Assembly (NCBI RefSeq): GCF_008728515.1
Contig: NC_044978.1
Coordinates: 147,122,262-147,186,261 of the forward strand
Length of the DNA stretch: 64,000 nucleotides
Origin: Papio anubis
Taxonomy: Eukaryota; Chordata; Mammalia; Primates; Cercopithecidae
Direction: 5' to 3'
The translations under genes and the position numbers were made by a program. Within the stretch, counting starts at the first letter, position 1, and every line of letters begins with the position of its first letter. Positions 21,368 to 34,274 of this stretch are shown here, one piece after another. The notes beneath the pieces were generated by a model that worked only from the letters and a program-made list of their open reading frames with translations, was not told the origin of the DNA and made no database searches.

Positions 21368-21955
21368 GGGCTGGGCACGGTGGCTCACACCTGTAATGCT
21401 GCACTTTGGGAGGCCCAGGAAGGAGAACTGCTTGAGCCCAGGAGTTGAAGACCAGCCTGGGTAACACAGCAAGACCTCATCTCTACAAAAATGCAATTAA
21501 AAATTTGGCTGGGCTGGCACGGTGGCTCACGCCTGTAATCCCAGCACTTTGGGAGGCTGGGATGGGCAGATCATGAGGTCAGGAGATCGAAACCCTGTCT
21601 TTACTAAAAATACAAAAAATTAGCTGGGTGTGGTGGCATGCACCTGTAATCCCAGTTACTCGGGAGGCTGAGGCACAAGAATCGCTTGAATCCAGGAGGT
21701 GGAGGTTGCAGTGAGCCAAGATCACGCCACTGTACTCCAGCCTGGGCAATAGAGTGAGATTCTGTTTCCAAAAAAAAAAAAAAAAATTGGCTGGCATTGT
21801 GGCACACGCGTGCAGTCTCAGCTACTTGGGCTGAGATGGGAGGATCACTTGAGCCTAGGTGCTTGAGGTCACCTTGAGCTATAATCATGCCATTGCACTT
21901 CAGCCTGGGTGACAGAGCTGAGCAAAATCCCTGTCTCTTACAGGGGAAAAAAAAA
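21368..21955 (+). mobile_element. Outer Alu, split by an inner Alu
   Basis: Left part 21368-21509, right part from 21787 (GGCTGGCATTGTGGCACACG) to 21955. The break point AAAATTTGGCTGG / AAAAATTGGCTGG is duplicated around the inner Alu. Confidence 0.88.
21510..21786 (+). mobile_element. Inner AluS nested in an older Alu
   Basis: GCTGGCACGGTGGCTCACGC to poly-A, with a short deletion before CGAAACCCTGTC. Confidence 0.92.
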
Positions 21956-22060
21956 GGGGAGGGTGAGAAAGCAAGATGGCAGAATAGAATGCCCTACCAA
22001 TCATTTTCCCAGCAGGGACACCAGTTTAACAACTATCCACACATCAAAAAGCATCTTTTT

Positions 22061-22362
22061 TTTTTTTTTTTTTTTTTTTTGAGACGGAGTCTCGCTCTGT
22101 CGCCCAGGCTGGAGTGCAGTGGTCGGATCTCAGCTCACTGCAAGCTCCGCCTCCCGGGTTTACGCCATTCTCCTGCCTCAGCCTCCCGAGTAGCTGGGAC
22201 TATAGGCGCCCGCCACCTCGCCCGGCTAGTTTTTTGTATTTTTAGTAGAGACGGGGTTTCACCGTGTTAGCCAGGATGGTCTCGATCTCCTGACCTCGTC
22301 ATCCGCCCATCTCGGCCTCCCAAAGTGCTGGGATTACAGGCTTGAGCCACCGCGCCCGGCCC
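22061..22362 (-). mobile_element. Cercopithecid-type AluY, antisense, in the L1 5' UTR
   Basis: Carries CGGATCTCAGCTCACTGCAA and GGGTTTACGCCATTC, diagnostic of Old World monkey AluY variants. Target-site duplication AAAAAGCA(T/C)CTTTT at 22046-22059 and 22363-22376. Confidence 0.95.
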
Positions 22363-23953
22363 AAAAAGCACCTTTTAAAGAATGAAAACTCAGGTGAGCA
22401 TTCACACTACCAGCTTTTAACTTCATATCGCTGAAAGAGGCACTAAACAGGCTATGGTAAGAAAAACAGTCTTGAATTACCAACATCACCCCTCCCCCAC
22501 CCCCCAGCAGCGGTAATGTGGTGCAGAGAGCATTTCCGTGTGTGGAGGAGAGTGAGAGTTCAGCAATTGTGAGGCATTGAACTCAGTACTGCCCTATCAT
22601 AACAGACAAAACCAGACCAAACTCAGCTGATGCCTGACCACTGAGGGAGCATTTAAACCAGCCCTAGCCAGAAGGGAATCGCCTGTCTCAACAGTCTAAA
22701 TGTGAGTTCCCGCAAGCCCCGCCATCCCGAGCTGAAGTACTCTGCAGCCTTGAGTAAACTTGAAAGATTGGCTAGGCCACAAGGACTACAGCTGCTGGGT
22801 AAGTCTTAGTGCTGAACTGGACCCCGAGGCAGTGGACTGGCAGGCATGCAACCTACTGAGATACCAGGCAGGGTGGCTAAGAAAGTGTTGACATTGCCCC
22901 TCCCCTAGCCCCGGGCTGCACAGCTCGTGGCCCGGAAAGAGACCCTCTCTCTCTACTTGAGGAGAGGAGAGGGAAGAGTCAGGAGGACTTTGTCTTGCAT
23001 CTTCGATACTAGCTCAGCCACAGCAGCATAGGGCACTGGTCAGAGTCATGGGCTTTTCTTTCCAGGCCCTAGCTTCTGGACATTTCTTGACACACTCTGT
23101 GCCAGAAGAGAACCCACTGCCTTGACGGGAAGGACCCAGTTCTGGCAGTATTCATTACCTGCTAACTGAAGAGCCCTTGGGTCCTCAAAAACCAGCAGTG
23201 ATACCCAGGTACTAGGTCAAGGGCCACAGGTGAGACTCTGAGACATGCTGGCTTTAGGTGACACCCAGCAGATTCCAAGCTGTGGTGGCTACTGGGTGAG
23301 ACTTCTTCCACTTGGGAAAAGCAGAGGTAACAGTAAAGGGGACTTTGTCTTGCACCTTAGGTACCAGCTCAGCCACAGTGGGGAAGAACACCAACCAGAC
23401 TCTCGGGGTCCCTGATTCTAGGACTTAGCTCTTAGATAGCATTTCTCGACCTGCTCTGGGCAAGAGGGGAGTTCACTATCCTGAAGGGTGAGTCCCAGGC
23501 CAGGCAACATTCACCACGAGCTGATTGAAGAACGCTTGGGCCTTAAGGGTGGTAGTCTGGCAGTACTCCCTGTGGGCCTGTGGTGGTGGTGGCCAAAGGC
23601 TCCTCTACCTTTGAAGAAGGGAAGAAGAATGGGAAGGGCTGTGTCTTGTGGCTTGAATGTCAGTTCAGCCACAGTATAATAGAACAGCAGGTAGACTTCT
23701 AAGGGTTTTAGGTCTAAGTCCCTGGCTCCTAGATGGCACCTCTGGACCTGCCTGGGGGAACTCACCACCCTGAAAGGAAAGACACAGGCCCAACTGGCTT
23801 TGCAACCTGCTGATTGTAGAGCCACAGGGCCTTGGGTGAACATAGGCTGTAACCAAGTGGTGACTACAGGGAGCCTTGAGTGAGACCCAGTGCTGTGCTG
23901 GCTTCAGATCTGACCCAGCACAGTCTTAGTGATAATGGCCACAGGGATGCAGA

Positions 23954-23966
23954 CAGAGAGAGAGAA

Positions 23967-24005
<39 letters not shown>
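23954..24005. repeat. (GA)n tract
   Basis: About 25 GA-type dinucleotides with a few AAAG interruptions, within the L1 5' UTR. Confidence 0.92.
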
Positions 24006-24496
24006 CTCCATTTGTTTGGAATAAAGTAAGGGAAGAGAACAACAGTTTCTGTGTGGCGATTCAGAGAATTCTTGTGGATCTTGTCCAAGACCATCAAGGC
24101 AGTACCTGTGTGGGTCTGCAAGAACAACAGCATTACTGAGCTTGACGTGCCCCCTAAAGCAGATACAGTTTAGATCACAACACTGAAGTCTTTTTGAATG
24201 TCTGGGAAGCCTTCCCAAGAAGACGGGTACGAACAATCCCAGACTGAGAACACTACAAATAAATACCTAACTTTTCAATGCCCAAACACAGATGAATATC
24301 TGCAAGCATCAAGACTATCCAGGAAAACATGACCTCACCAAATGAACTAAATAAGGCACAAGGACCAATCGTGGAGAAATAGAGATATGTGACTTTTCAG
24401 ACAGAGAATCCAAAATAGCTGCAATAGAACACAGAAGGAATTCAGAATTCTATTGGATAAATTTAACAAAAAGATTGAAATAATTAAAAAGAATAG

Positions 24497-24719
24497 GGGC
24501 TGGGCGTGATGGCTCACACCGTAATCTCAGCACTTTGGGAGGCGGAGGCGGGTGGATCATCTGAGGTCTGGAGTTCAAGACCAGCCTGACCAACAAGGAG
24601 AAACCCTGTCTCTACTAAAAATACAAAATTAGCTGGGCGTGGTGGCACATGCCTGTAATCCCAGCTACTCAGGAAGGCTGAGGCAGGAGAATCGCTTGAA
24701 CCCAGGAGGCTGAGGTTGC
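24497..24719 (+). mobile_element. Alu lacking its 3' end
   Basis: GGGGCTGGGCGTGATGGCTC to CCCAGGAGGCTGAGGTTGCC. It stops in the right monomer with no A-tail and joins L1 sequence directly, so the 3' part was deleted after insertion. Confidence 0.9.
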
Positions 24720-24779
24720 CAAGCAGAAATTCTGGAGTTGAAAAATGCAATTGGTATGCTGAAGAATGGACAGTCTTTT

Positions 24780-25094
24780 TCTTTTTCTTTTCTTTTCTTT
24801 TTTTTTTTTTTGAGATGGAGTTTCACTCTTGTTGCCCAGGCTGGAGTGCAACGGCATGATCTCGGCTCACTGCACCCTCGCCACCCGGGTTCAAGCAATT
24901 CTCCTGCCTCAGCCTTCCAAGTAGCTGGGATTACAGGCATGTGCCACCACACTGGCTAATTCTGTATTTTTTTTAGTAGAGATGGCGTTTCACCATGTTG
25001 GTCAGGCTGGTCTCCTATTCCTGACCTCAGGTGATCCGCCTGCCTCGGCCTCCCAAAGTGCTGGGATTACAGGGGTGAGCCACTGTGTCTGGCC
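24780..25094 (-). mobile_element. AluS, antisense, TTTTC-rich tail
   Basis: The tail at 24774-24811 contains TTTTC pentamers, then GAGATGGAGTTTCACTCTTG to GAGCCACTGTGTCTGGCC. CAGTCTTTT flanks at 24771-24779 and 25099-25107. Confidence 0.94.
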
Positions 25095-25746
25095 GCATCA
25101 GTCTTTTAGTAGCAGAATTGATCAAGCAGAAGAGGGAATTAGTGAGCTTGAAGACAGGCTATTTGAAAATACACAATTATAGAAGACAAAAGAAAAAAAG
25201 AATATAAAACAATGAAGCATGCTTACGGAATCTAGAAAATAGCCTCCAAATGGAAAATCTAAGAGTTACTGGCCTTAAAGAGGAGGTAGAGAAAGAGATA
25301 GGGGTAGAAAGTTTATTCAAAGGGATAATAACAGAGAACTTCCCCAACCTAGAGAAAGATATCAATATCCAAGTATGAGAAGGTTCTAGAACACCAAGCA
25401 GATTTAATTCAAAGAAGACTACCTCAAGGCAATTAATACTCAAACTCCCAAAGGTCAAGGATAAAGAAGGGATCCTAAAAGCAGCAAGGGAAAAGAAACA
25501 AATAACATAAAATGGAGCTCCAGTATGTCTGGCAGCAGACTTTGTAGTGGAAACCTTACAGGCTAGGAGAGAGTTTCATGATGTATTTTAAGTGCTAAAG
25601 GAAAAAACTTTTACCTTAAAATAGTATGTAGAAAGAAAATATTCTTCAAACATGAAGGAGAAATAAAGGCTTTCCCAGACAACAAAAACTGAAGGATTTT
25701 ACCCTCAGCTTTCATCATACCTGTTCTACAAGAAATGCTAAAGGGA

Positions 25747-26051
25747 GGCTAGGGGTGGTGGCTCATGCCTGTGATCCCAGCACTTTGGGAGGCTGAGGCA
25801 GGTGGATCTCTTGAGGTGAGGAGTTTGAGACCAGCCTGGCCAAACATGGTGAAATCTCGTCTCTACTAAAAATATAAAAAATTAGCTAGCACGGTGGTGA
25901 ATGCCTGTTATCCCAGCAACTTAGGAGGCTGAGTCAGGAGAATCGCTTGAACTCAGGAGCCGGAAGTTGCAGTAAGCCAAGATCACGCCATTGCACTCCA
26001 GCCTAGGTGACAGAGTGAGACACTGTCTCAAAAAAAAAAAAAAAAAAAAAG
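25747..26051 (+). mobile_element. AluS, 11-bp target-site duplication
   Basis: GGCTAGGGGTGGTGGCTCAT to a long A-tail. TGCTAAAGGGA flanks at 25736-25746 and 26053-26063. Confidence 0.95.
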
Positions 26052-26304
26052 GTGCTAAAGGGAATACTGGGAATACTTCATTTAGAAAGACAAGGATGTT
26101 AATGAGCAATAAAAAATCATCTAAAGGTTCAAAACTCACGAGTAATAGTAAGTATGCAGAAAAACAGAATACTATAACACTGTAACTGTAGTGTATAAAC
26201 TTTTATCTTAAGTAGAAAGACTAAATTATGAACCAATCAAAAATAACTACAACAGCTTTTCAAGACATAGACAATACATAAGATTAAAGAGAAACATATA
26301 AGTG

Positions 26305-26438
26305 GAAGTTGAACAATGAGAACACATGGACACAGGGAGGGGAACATCACACACCAGGGCTTGTCGGGGGTTGGGGAGTAAGGGGAGGGAGAGCATTAGG
26401 ACAAATACCTAATGCGTGCAGGGTTTAAAACCTAGATG
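26305..26438 (+). mobile_element. L1PA 3'-UTR island inside the older L1
   Basis: GTTGAACAATGAGAACACAT, GGGGAACATCACACACCAGG and ATTAGGACAAATACCTAATG are words from a primate L1 3' UTR, yet sit between ORF1 and ORF2 of the host L1. There is no poly-A tail. Confidence 0.75.
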
Positions 26439-28492
26439 ACAGGAATATAGCAGGAGTAGCTATACTTATACCAGATAAAATAGATTTCAAGACAAAAAAT
26501 ATAAGAAGAGACAGAGAAGGTCATCATATAACGATAAAGGGTCAATTCAGCAAAAGGATATCACAATTTAAAATATATATGCACCCACTACTGGAGCACC
26601 CAGATATATAAAACAAATTATGAGAGCTAAAGACAAAGACAGGCCCCAATTCAATAATAGCTGGAGACTTCAACACCCCACTTGTAGCAATGGATAGATC
26701 TTCCAGACAGAAAATCAACAACAAAAAAATCACACTTATCTGCGCTACAGACCAAATGGACCTAATAGATATTTACAGAACATTTCATCTAATGGTTATA
26801 GAATACACATTCTTTTCCTCAGCACATGGATCATTCTCAAGGACAGACCATATATTAGGTCACAAAACAAGTCTTAAATATTAAAAAATGGAAATAATAC
26901 CAAGCATCTTCTCTGACCCCAATGAAATAAAAATAGAAAACAATAACAAGAGGAATTTTGGAAACTATACAAATACATGGAAATTAAACGGTATGTTCCT
27001 GAATGGGTAAATGAAGAAATTAAAAAGAAAACTGAAAAAAATTCTTGGAACAAATGATAATGGAAACACAACACACCAAAATATATAGGATACAGAAAAA
27101 GCAGTACTATCAGGAAAGATTGTAGCTATAAGTGCCTACATCAAAAAAGAAGAAAAATTTCAAATAAACAAGCTAATGATGCATCTTAAAGACCTAGAAG
27201 AACAAAAGCAAACCAAACCCATTAATAGAAGAAAAGAAATAACAAAGGTTAGAGCAGAAATAAATGACATTGAAATGAAGAAAACAATACAAAAGATCAA
27301 TAAAACAAATTTTTTTTTTTTGTTAAACAAAATTTAGAAATTAACCAGACTAGTGAAGAAAAGAAAAAAAAAAAAAAAGAGAAGACTCAAATAAATAAAA
27401 TCAGAGATGAAAAAGAAGATATTGTAACTGATACCACAGAAATGCAAAGGATTAGTGGCTGTTATGAGCAACTATATGCCAATAAATTGGACCTCTGGAA
27501 GAGATGGACAAATGTCTAGACACATACAACCAACCAAGATTCAACCAGGAAGAAATCCAAACCCCAAACAGATCAATAACAAGCAACAAGATCAAAGCCA
27601 TAATAAAAAGTCTCTCAGTAAAGAAAAACCTGAGACCTAATGGCTTCACTGCTGAATTGTACCAAAAATTTAAAGAAGAACGATTACTAATCCTACTCAT
27701 AGTATTCCAAAAAATAGAGGAGGAGGGAATACTTCCAAACTCATTCTACAAGGCTAGTATTACCCTGATACTAAAAGACAAAGACACATTAAAAAAAAAA
27801 AAAAAAAAAAAGGAAATGACAGGCCAATATCTCTGATGAATATTGATGGCAAAAATCCTCAACAAAATATGAGCAAATGACATTTAACAATACATTAAAA
27901 GATCATCATGACCAAGTTGGATTTATTACTGGAATGCAAGGATGGTTCAACATATGCAAATCAATCAATGTGATACATCATATCAACAGAATGTAGGATA
28001 AAACCATTTGATCATCTCAGTCCTGAAAAAGCATAAAATTCAACATCCCTTCATGTTAAAAACCCTCAAGAAACTCAGTATATAAGGAATACACTTCCAC
28101 ATAATAAAAGCCATATATGACAGACTCACAACTAGTATCATATTGAATGGGGAAAAGCTGAAAGCCTTTCCTTTTAAGTTCTGGAACACAACAAGGATAC
28201 CCACTTTCACCACTGTTATTCAACGTAATACTTGAAGTCCTAGCTAGAGGAATCAGATAAGAGAAACAAATAAAAGGCATACAATTTGGAAAGGAAGAAG
28301 TCAAATTATCCTTATTTGCAGACAATGTAGTCTTATATTCAGAAAAACCTAAAGACTCTACCAAAAAATTGTTAGAACTGATAAAACAAATTCAGTAAAG
28401 TTGCAGAATACAGAATCAACATACAAAAATCAGTAGCATTTTTATATACCACAGTGAACAATCTGAAAAATAAAAAAGTAACCCTATTTACA

Positions 28493-28789
28493 GGCCAGGT
28501 ATAGTAGCTTACTGGGCACATTGGAAGGCCAAGGTGGGCAGATCACCTGAGGTCAGGAGTCTGAGACCAGCCTGGCCAACATGGTGAAACCCTGTCTCTA
28601 CTAAAATTACAAAAAATTAGCTGGGCATGGTGGCAGGTGCCTGTAATCCCAGCTACTCTGGAGGCTGGGGCAGGAGAATCACTTGAACCCAGGAGGTGGA
28701 GGTTTCTGTGAGCCGAGATTGCACCACTGCACTCCAGCCCGGGTTACAGAGCGAGACTCCATCTCAAAACAAAAAAAACAAAAAAGGAA
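28493..28789 (+). mobile_element. AluS inserted in L1 ORF2
   Basis: GGCCAGGTATAGTAGCTTAC to a CAAAA-rich tail. CCTATTTACA duplicated at 28483-28492 and 28791-28800. Confidence 0.93.
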
Positions 28790-30301
28790 TCCTATTTACA
28801 ATAGCCATGAATAAAATTAAGTACCTAGAAATTAACTTAACCAAAGAAGTAAGAGACATCTACAATGAAAAACATAAAACACTGATGAAAGAAATTGAAG
28901 AGGACACAAAAAAAATGGAAAGATAGTCCAGGTTCATAGATTGGAATAATTAATACTGTTAAAGTGTCCATACTACCCAAAGCAATCTACAGATGCAATG
29001 CAATCCCTATCAAAATACCAACGACATTCTTAACAGAAATAAACACAATCCTAAAATTTATATGGAGCCACAAAGACCCAGAATAGCCAAAGCTATCCTA
29101 AGCAAAAAAGATAAAACCCGGAGTAATCACATTACCTGACTTCAAATTATGCTACAGAGCTATAGTAACCAAAACACCATGGTACTGGCATAAAAACTGA
29201 CACATAGATGAATGGAACAGAAAAGAGAACCAGAAACAAATCCACACACCTATAATGAACTCATTGTCGACAAAGGTCCCAAGAACATACACTGAGGAAA
29301 AGACAGTCTCTTCAATTACTGGTGCTGGAAAAACTGGATATCCATATGCAGAAGAATGAAACTAGACTCCTATCCCTCGCCATACACAAAAATCAAATCA
29401 AAATGGATTAAAGACTTAAATCTAAGACTTCATAATATGGAACTACCACAAGAAAACATTAGGGACACTTTCCAAGACATTGGCCAACATTTCTTGAGTA
29501 ATACCCCACTAGCACAGGCAACCTGGACAAAAAGTCAAAATGGACAAATGGGATCACATCAAAGAAAAAGCAAAGAAAACAACAAAGTGAAGAGAAAACC
29601 CACAGAATGGGAGAAAATATTTGCAAACTATCCATCTGACAAGGGATTAATAACCATAATATATAAGAAGCTTAAATAACTGTGTAGGAAAATAATCTAA
29701 TAATCTGATTTAAAAATGGGCCAAAGATTTGAATAGATATTTCTCAAAAAAAGACATACGAATGGCAAACAGGCGTATGAAAAGGTGCTCAACATCACTG
29801 ATCATCAGAGAAATGCAAATCAAAACTACAATGAGATACTATCTCACCCCAGTTAAAATGGCTTATATCCAAAAGACAGGCAATAACCATTGCTGGTGAG
29901 GATGTGCAGAAAAGGGAACCCTCAAACACTGTTGATGGGAATGTAAATTAATACAGCCACCATAGAGAACCATTTGGAGGTTCCTCAAAAAAGTAAAAAT
30001 AGAACTACTATATGATCCAGCAATCCCACTGCTGAGTGTATACCCAAAAGAAAGGAAATCAGTATATCGAAGAGATATCCACACTCCCAAGTTTGTTGTA
30101 GCACTGTTTACAATAGCTAAGATTTGGAAACAACCTAAGTATCCATCAACAGATGAATGGAAAAAAAAATGTGGTACTTATACACAATGGAGTACTATTT
30201 AGCCATGATAAAGAATGAGATTCTGTCATTTGCAACAACATGGTTGGAACTGGAGTCACTATGCTAAGTGAAATAAGCCAGGCACAGAAATACAAACATA
30301 A

Positions 30302-30611
30302 TGGTCCAGTATGGTGGCTCACGCCTGTAATCCCAGCACTTTGGGAGGCTGAGGAAGGCGGATCATGAGGTCAGGAGTTCGAGACCAGCCTGACCAACAT
30401 GGTGAAACCCCGTCTCTACTAAAAATATAAAAATCAGCCGGGCATGGTGGCAGGCGTCTGTAATTTCAGCTACTCGGGAGACTGAGGCAGGAGAATCGCT
30501 TGAACCTAGAAGGCAGAGGTTGCAGTGAGCCAAGATCACGCCATTGCATGCCAGCCAGGGCAACAGTGTGAGACTCCGTCTCAAAACAAAAACAAAAACA
30601 AAAACAAAAAC
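30302..30611 (+). mobile_element. AluS in L1 3' UTR, (CAAAAA)n tail
   Basis: TGGTCCAGTATGGTGGCTCA to five CAAAAA hexamers; CAAACAT on both sides. Confidence 0.93.
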
Positions 30612-30890
30612 CAAACATCGCATGTTCTCACTTATTTGTGGGATCTAAAAATCAAAACAATTGAACTCCTGAATATAGAGAGTAGAAAACTGGTTAGCAG
30701 AGGCTGGGAAGGGTAGTCGGTGGTGGTGGAGAGGTGAGGTTGGTTAATTGATACAAAAAAATAGAACGAATAAGACCTAGTATTTGATAGCAAAACAGGG
30801 TGACTATAGTCAATAACAACTGTACATTTAAAATAACTAAAATAGTGTAATTAGATTGTTTGTAATACAAAGGTCAAATGCTTGAGGACA

Positions 30891-31324
30891 TGCAAAAAAA
30901 TGGGCAAAAAAGAGAGACGTTGTCAGGGAAAACTTTATCAACAAAGCCAATTTTGTGAAAGTAGGATCTATTTCATGCCCCTCCACCCTTAAAAATACAC
31001 CACTGGTGGAAGAATAGTTTACATTCCTTGAAAACTCTACCCCCAAATTTAGAGTATTTACATTCACATCTTTATTAGTATGTTTCTAAACATGAGAATA
31101 ACTAAATTATGCTTATAGTAATTGGCTCTTTCCATAGCATATACGGAGAGATAAATCATAGCCCTCCTGAAATGACTAAAAGTTGTGTATTATTCAGAAA
31201 GTGCATGATCTGAATTTTGGTCTTTCCTTACAGTCTTAACTCCTACTGTATGTAAGTGAAAAACAACTGAAATGGTCAAAGTAAATGCTCAGTGTTAATA
31301 TATCTGGCTTAGTTAACTTATCTA
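30891..31324. other. Spacer, nothing recognised
   Basis: Non-Alu sequence between the L1 end and the retrocopy. No open frame or motif I can support. Confidence 0.55.
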
Positions 31325-31342
31325 TGTGATAGACATAACTCT

Positions 31343-32520
31343 TTTTTTTTGAAAAATAAATGAAAAAATTTTTATTGCGTATCACTTTATTCATGCAAAT
31401 TAAAAGTGAATCTATATTAAGTTGACTCTTCCACAATAAAAACCTATGCGATGGGAATGATCAAAGCTGTCTACACAATACTAATGTGTTCAACAAATTA
31501 TCCAGATGTTTTTCCACAAATATTTGGATTACCTGAATTAGCTGCTTCTCCAACAACAGTTAAATTTTGGCTTTAATATGGTAGCAGTAGGATGCTACTT
31601 AAATTTAGAAGAAAAACATAAGAATGAAAACCCTGAATAGCATAGCCAAATCTTCCAAGAAATAAGTTCACCAAAAAAGTAGCATACACCTATTTGGTAT
31701 CCAGAGTAGGAAACAAAACAAAACACAGGCACCACCACCAAGTGATCATTACAAACATTCTATTATTGCCAGAGCAACTGTAGATTGCAAACAACTGATA
31801 TGCGAACTGTAGATTAGAACAGACTTACATATCTAAAAACAAACCAGTAATCAATAATATATACAGAAATACTAACTTGAAGTCACATTTAAATACCATC
31901 AACAGTCTGGTGTATCTGATATAGACTGAATTCATTTCATCACTGCTATAAATTCCTTAAAAGTGTTCTTTTCCGAATGTAACATTGTCTTTAAAAAATG
32001 GTAAGATATTTCCCAATATGAATCAGTTCTTTCACTCCACCATTCAGTAAATGTTGCAGCAAATTAAATAGAACCTATTAACTAGATCTAAAAACAATGG
32101 CTGAATAATTAACACAAAGAAGTACTTTTGAGTAAACTATTCAGATTACACAGGCTAATGCTAACTAAGACTGCATTTTGTGCTACTGACATGCACTATA
32201 TAGATTGTACACTACTAGATGGAAGGTTGGTCCATGTCCATTTATTTAAATATTCTGTAACACCTATAATAATATTTAATATAACTCCCACATACAATAT
32301 TCCTCTCACATAGACATAGTTATTTTTAGTGAGGATAAGGATATGACCCATGCTATGAGATTCTAGCTAAGTAAAACAAAAACAATATGGGCTCAGGTTT
32401 TCTTAGGTAATACTAGTTTAAGTTTTAAAACTGGGAAACAACCAACTTCCATATATCCAGGAGAAACTTAGCATGGGAAGGTGCCTTAGTTGATGTGCCT
32501 GATAAGCAAACTGTTACTTG
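31343..32520 (-). pseudogene. Processed retrocopy, mostly 3' UTR, parent unknown
   Basis: A perfect 18-bp direct repeat, TGTGATAGACATAACTCT, lies at 31325-31342 and 32521-32538. Inside the left copy, on the minus strand, is a short A-tail (T-run 31343-31350) preceded by an AATAAA signal (31371-31376 as TTTATT). This is the signature of an L1-mobilised transcript, minus strand, about 1.18 kb, 5'-truncated. The content is AT-rich with no long open frame, as expected for a 3' UTR. I do not recognise the parent gene. The alternative is a non-autonomous retroelement of unknown family. Confidence 0.8.
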
Positions 32521-32538
32521 TGTGATAGACATAACTCT

Positions 32539-33490
32539 CAAAGTCACTTTTGAAATCTTTTTCAGAAGCACAATAATCACATTGTCTTTCACTAGACTTT
32601 TGAAAGTCAACAGAAATCAGTAGAATTTTCACTGTGCAACAACAAATGTGACTTTCTGCCCTCTGGATAAATATTAGCATGTCCTGCTTTGTCAGAGTTT
32701 ATTGGAACATTTTCCTTATAGACAACAGTCTGTTAAGCAGCTTACTCTTTTCTGTGTTCGTGATGACTGCAGGTCTCGGCCGGTGATGTTGACCTTATAA
32801 TCCATTTATGAACATAATCATTAAATCATAATTTGTCACTATTAAAGTGCACATATTATAATTTAGGAAACTGGGCACTATGTCATTTATCTTAATTCTT
32901 GGGTGATATCCCTTTAACCTTCTTAATATGATTATGCTTGACTAAGCTAAGTTTATTTAAACTTGCCTAATAATTTTTATAGCCCGAAAGAAAGTTTTTG
33001 CCAAGTAAATCAGTATCTTCACTTAGGTGAGAGGCAGCATTTACATTTAAAATAGTAAATTTAACAAAAACCATATAACTTTACTGTTGACATACACATT
33101 TGATTACATATATAATGTATCTCGTCATGGATTAATTCCTAAAATATTCATTGGCAATTTCATTATGGGTATGTATGAACAGAGTGACAGGAATTCCATC
33201 AGCACTTTGTAGTGATAGTAGATTTTATGATTAATCTTTTTTTAGTCCTACAAGTCAAAGTAATTCCAGGATTTTTGTTGTTTTTGTTGTTGTTTTGTAG
33301 AAATAATGTGAGGCATAGCAAATAAAAAACTACCCTCAGTTACTTGAGAACTGCTGCTATATTAAGGATGATCACATATCTGGATGTTCCAGACCCTTAG
33401 GACCTTTGAAAACCTGAAATGCTGTCAGAAGGTATGCCCGGAATTCTCATTCATATTTCAGCAATGTTTGTGATAAAAATACATTTTGCC
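32539..33490. other. Low-repeat stretch, no gene
   Basis: About 950 bp without Alu or L1. A short minus-strand frame at 32486-32680 contains a CxxC and spaced histidines but crosses the target-site repeat, so I do not call a zinc finger. Confidence 0.5.
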
Positions 33491-33491
33491 C

Positions 33492-33678
33492 CGTCTCTAC
33501 GGAAAATACAGAAAATTAGCTGGGTGTGATGGCGGGAGCCTGTAGTTTCAGCTACTGGGGAGGCTGAGACAGGACAATGGCGGGAACCAGGGAGGCGGAG
33601 CTTGCAGTGAGCCGATCGTGCCACCGCACTCCAGCCTGGGTGACAGAGCGAGACTCCGTCTCAAAAAAAAAAAAAAAA
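33492..33678 (+). mobile_element. Alu, 5'-truncated
   Basis: Begins CCCGTCTCTACGGAAAATAC at the mid-linker, complete right monomer, poly-A tail; Y-like GGCGGAGCTTGCAGTGAGCC. Confidence 0.92.
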
Positions 33679-33799
33679 TTGAACTTTCGTGGAAATCTCA
33701 CATGTTGTCTTTCTTGACATGACGTTTAAATAGAATTAAATATGATCATCGGTTTATACAGAGTAGTGTATATTAGACGTTTTAAAATTTTACAAATAC

Positions 33800-34090
33800 A
33801 TCCGGTATGGTGGCCTACGCCTGTAATCCCAGCACTTTGGAGGGCCGAGGTGGGCGGATTGTTTGAGGTCAGGAGTTCCAGACTAGCCTGGCCAACATGG
33901 TGAAACCCCATCTCTTCAAAACTTACAAAAGTTAACCGGGAGTGGGGGCGTGCACCTGTAGTCTGGGCTATTTGGGAGGCTGAGGCACAAGAATCACTTG
34001 AATCACTTGAACCTGAGAGGTGGAGATTGCAGTGAGCCGAGACCACACTATTGCACTCCAGCCTGGGCGACAGAGAGAGACTGTCTCAAA

Positions 34091-34129
<39 letters not shown>

Positions 34130-34131
34130 AA
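33800..34131 (+). mobile_element. Alu with (AAAT)n tail
   Basis: ATCCGGTATGGTGGCCTACG to an AAAT run at 34088-34131. AATCACTTG is duplicated in tandem near 33993. Confidence 0.92.
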
Positions 34132-34274
34132 CGTTACAAATAAACACAGATTAAAGTAGGAAAGGCATAAAAAAGGAATACCAATACATTCACATCTTCT
34201 ATAAAGTATATGGCAAAAATCTTACTCAGATAAAATCTGGTTCATGACCACAAGAGGATATAAGCAATACTTTT

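Larger units (their letters stand above)
21957..30890 (+). mobile_element. L1, nearly full length, old, dead
   Basis: A 5' UTR-like GC-richer block (21957-24250, AAGCAAGATGGCAGAATAG onward) leads into decayed ORF1 (about 24270-25740), an inter-ORF stretch, ORF2 endonuclease and reverse-transcriptase wording (26450-29700: ATAGCTGGAGACTTCAACAC, CAAGTTGGATTTATTACTGG) and a 3' UTR ending near 30889 (GGATCTAAAAATCAAAACAA). Stop codons and frameshifts break every frame; the longest ORF2 remnants are near 27504-27836 and 29356-29679. Removing six Alus leaves a length consistent with one full L1. Age fits L1PB/L1MA rather than a recent L1PA. Confidence 0.88.

Noticed and set aside
23954..24005. GA tract as a regulatory element
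   Set aside because: It sits inside the decayed L1 5' UTR; simple slippage is enough.
32486..32680. Minus-strand frame with CxxC and spaced histidines resembling a zinc finger
   Set aside because: It crosses the 18-bp target-site duplication, so its two halves have different origins; the resemblance is chance.
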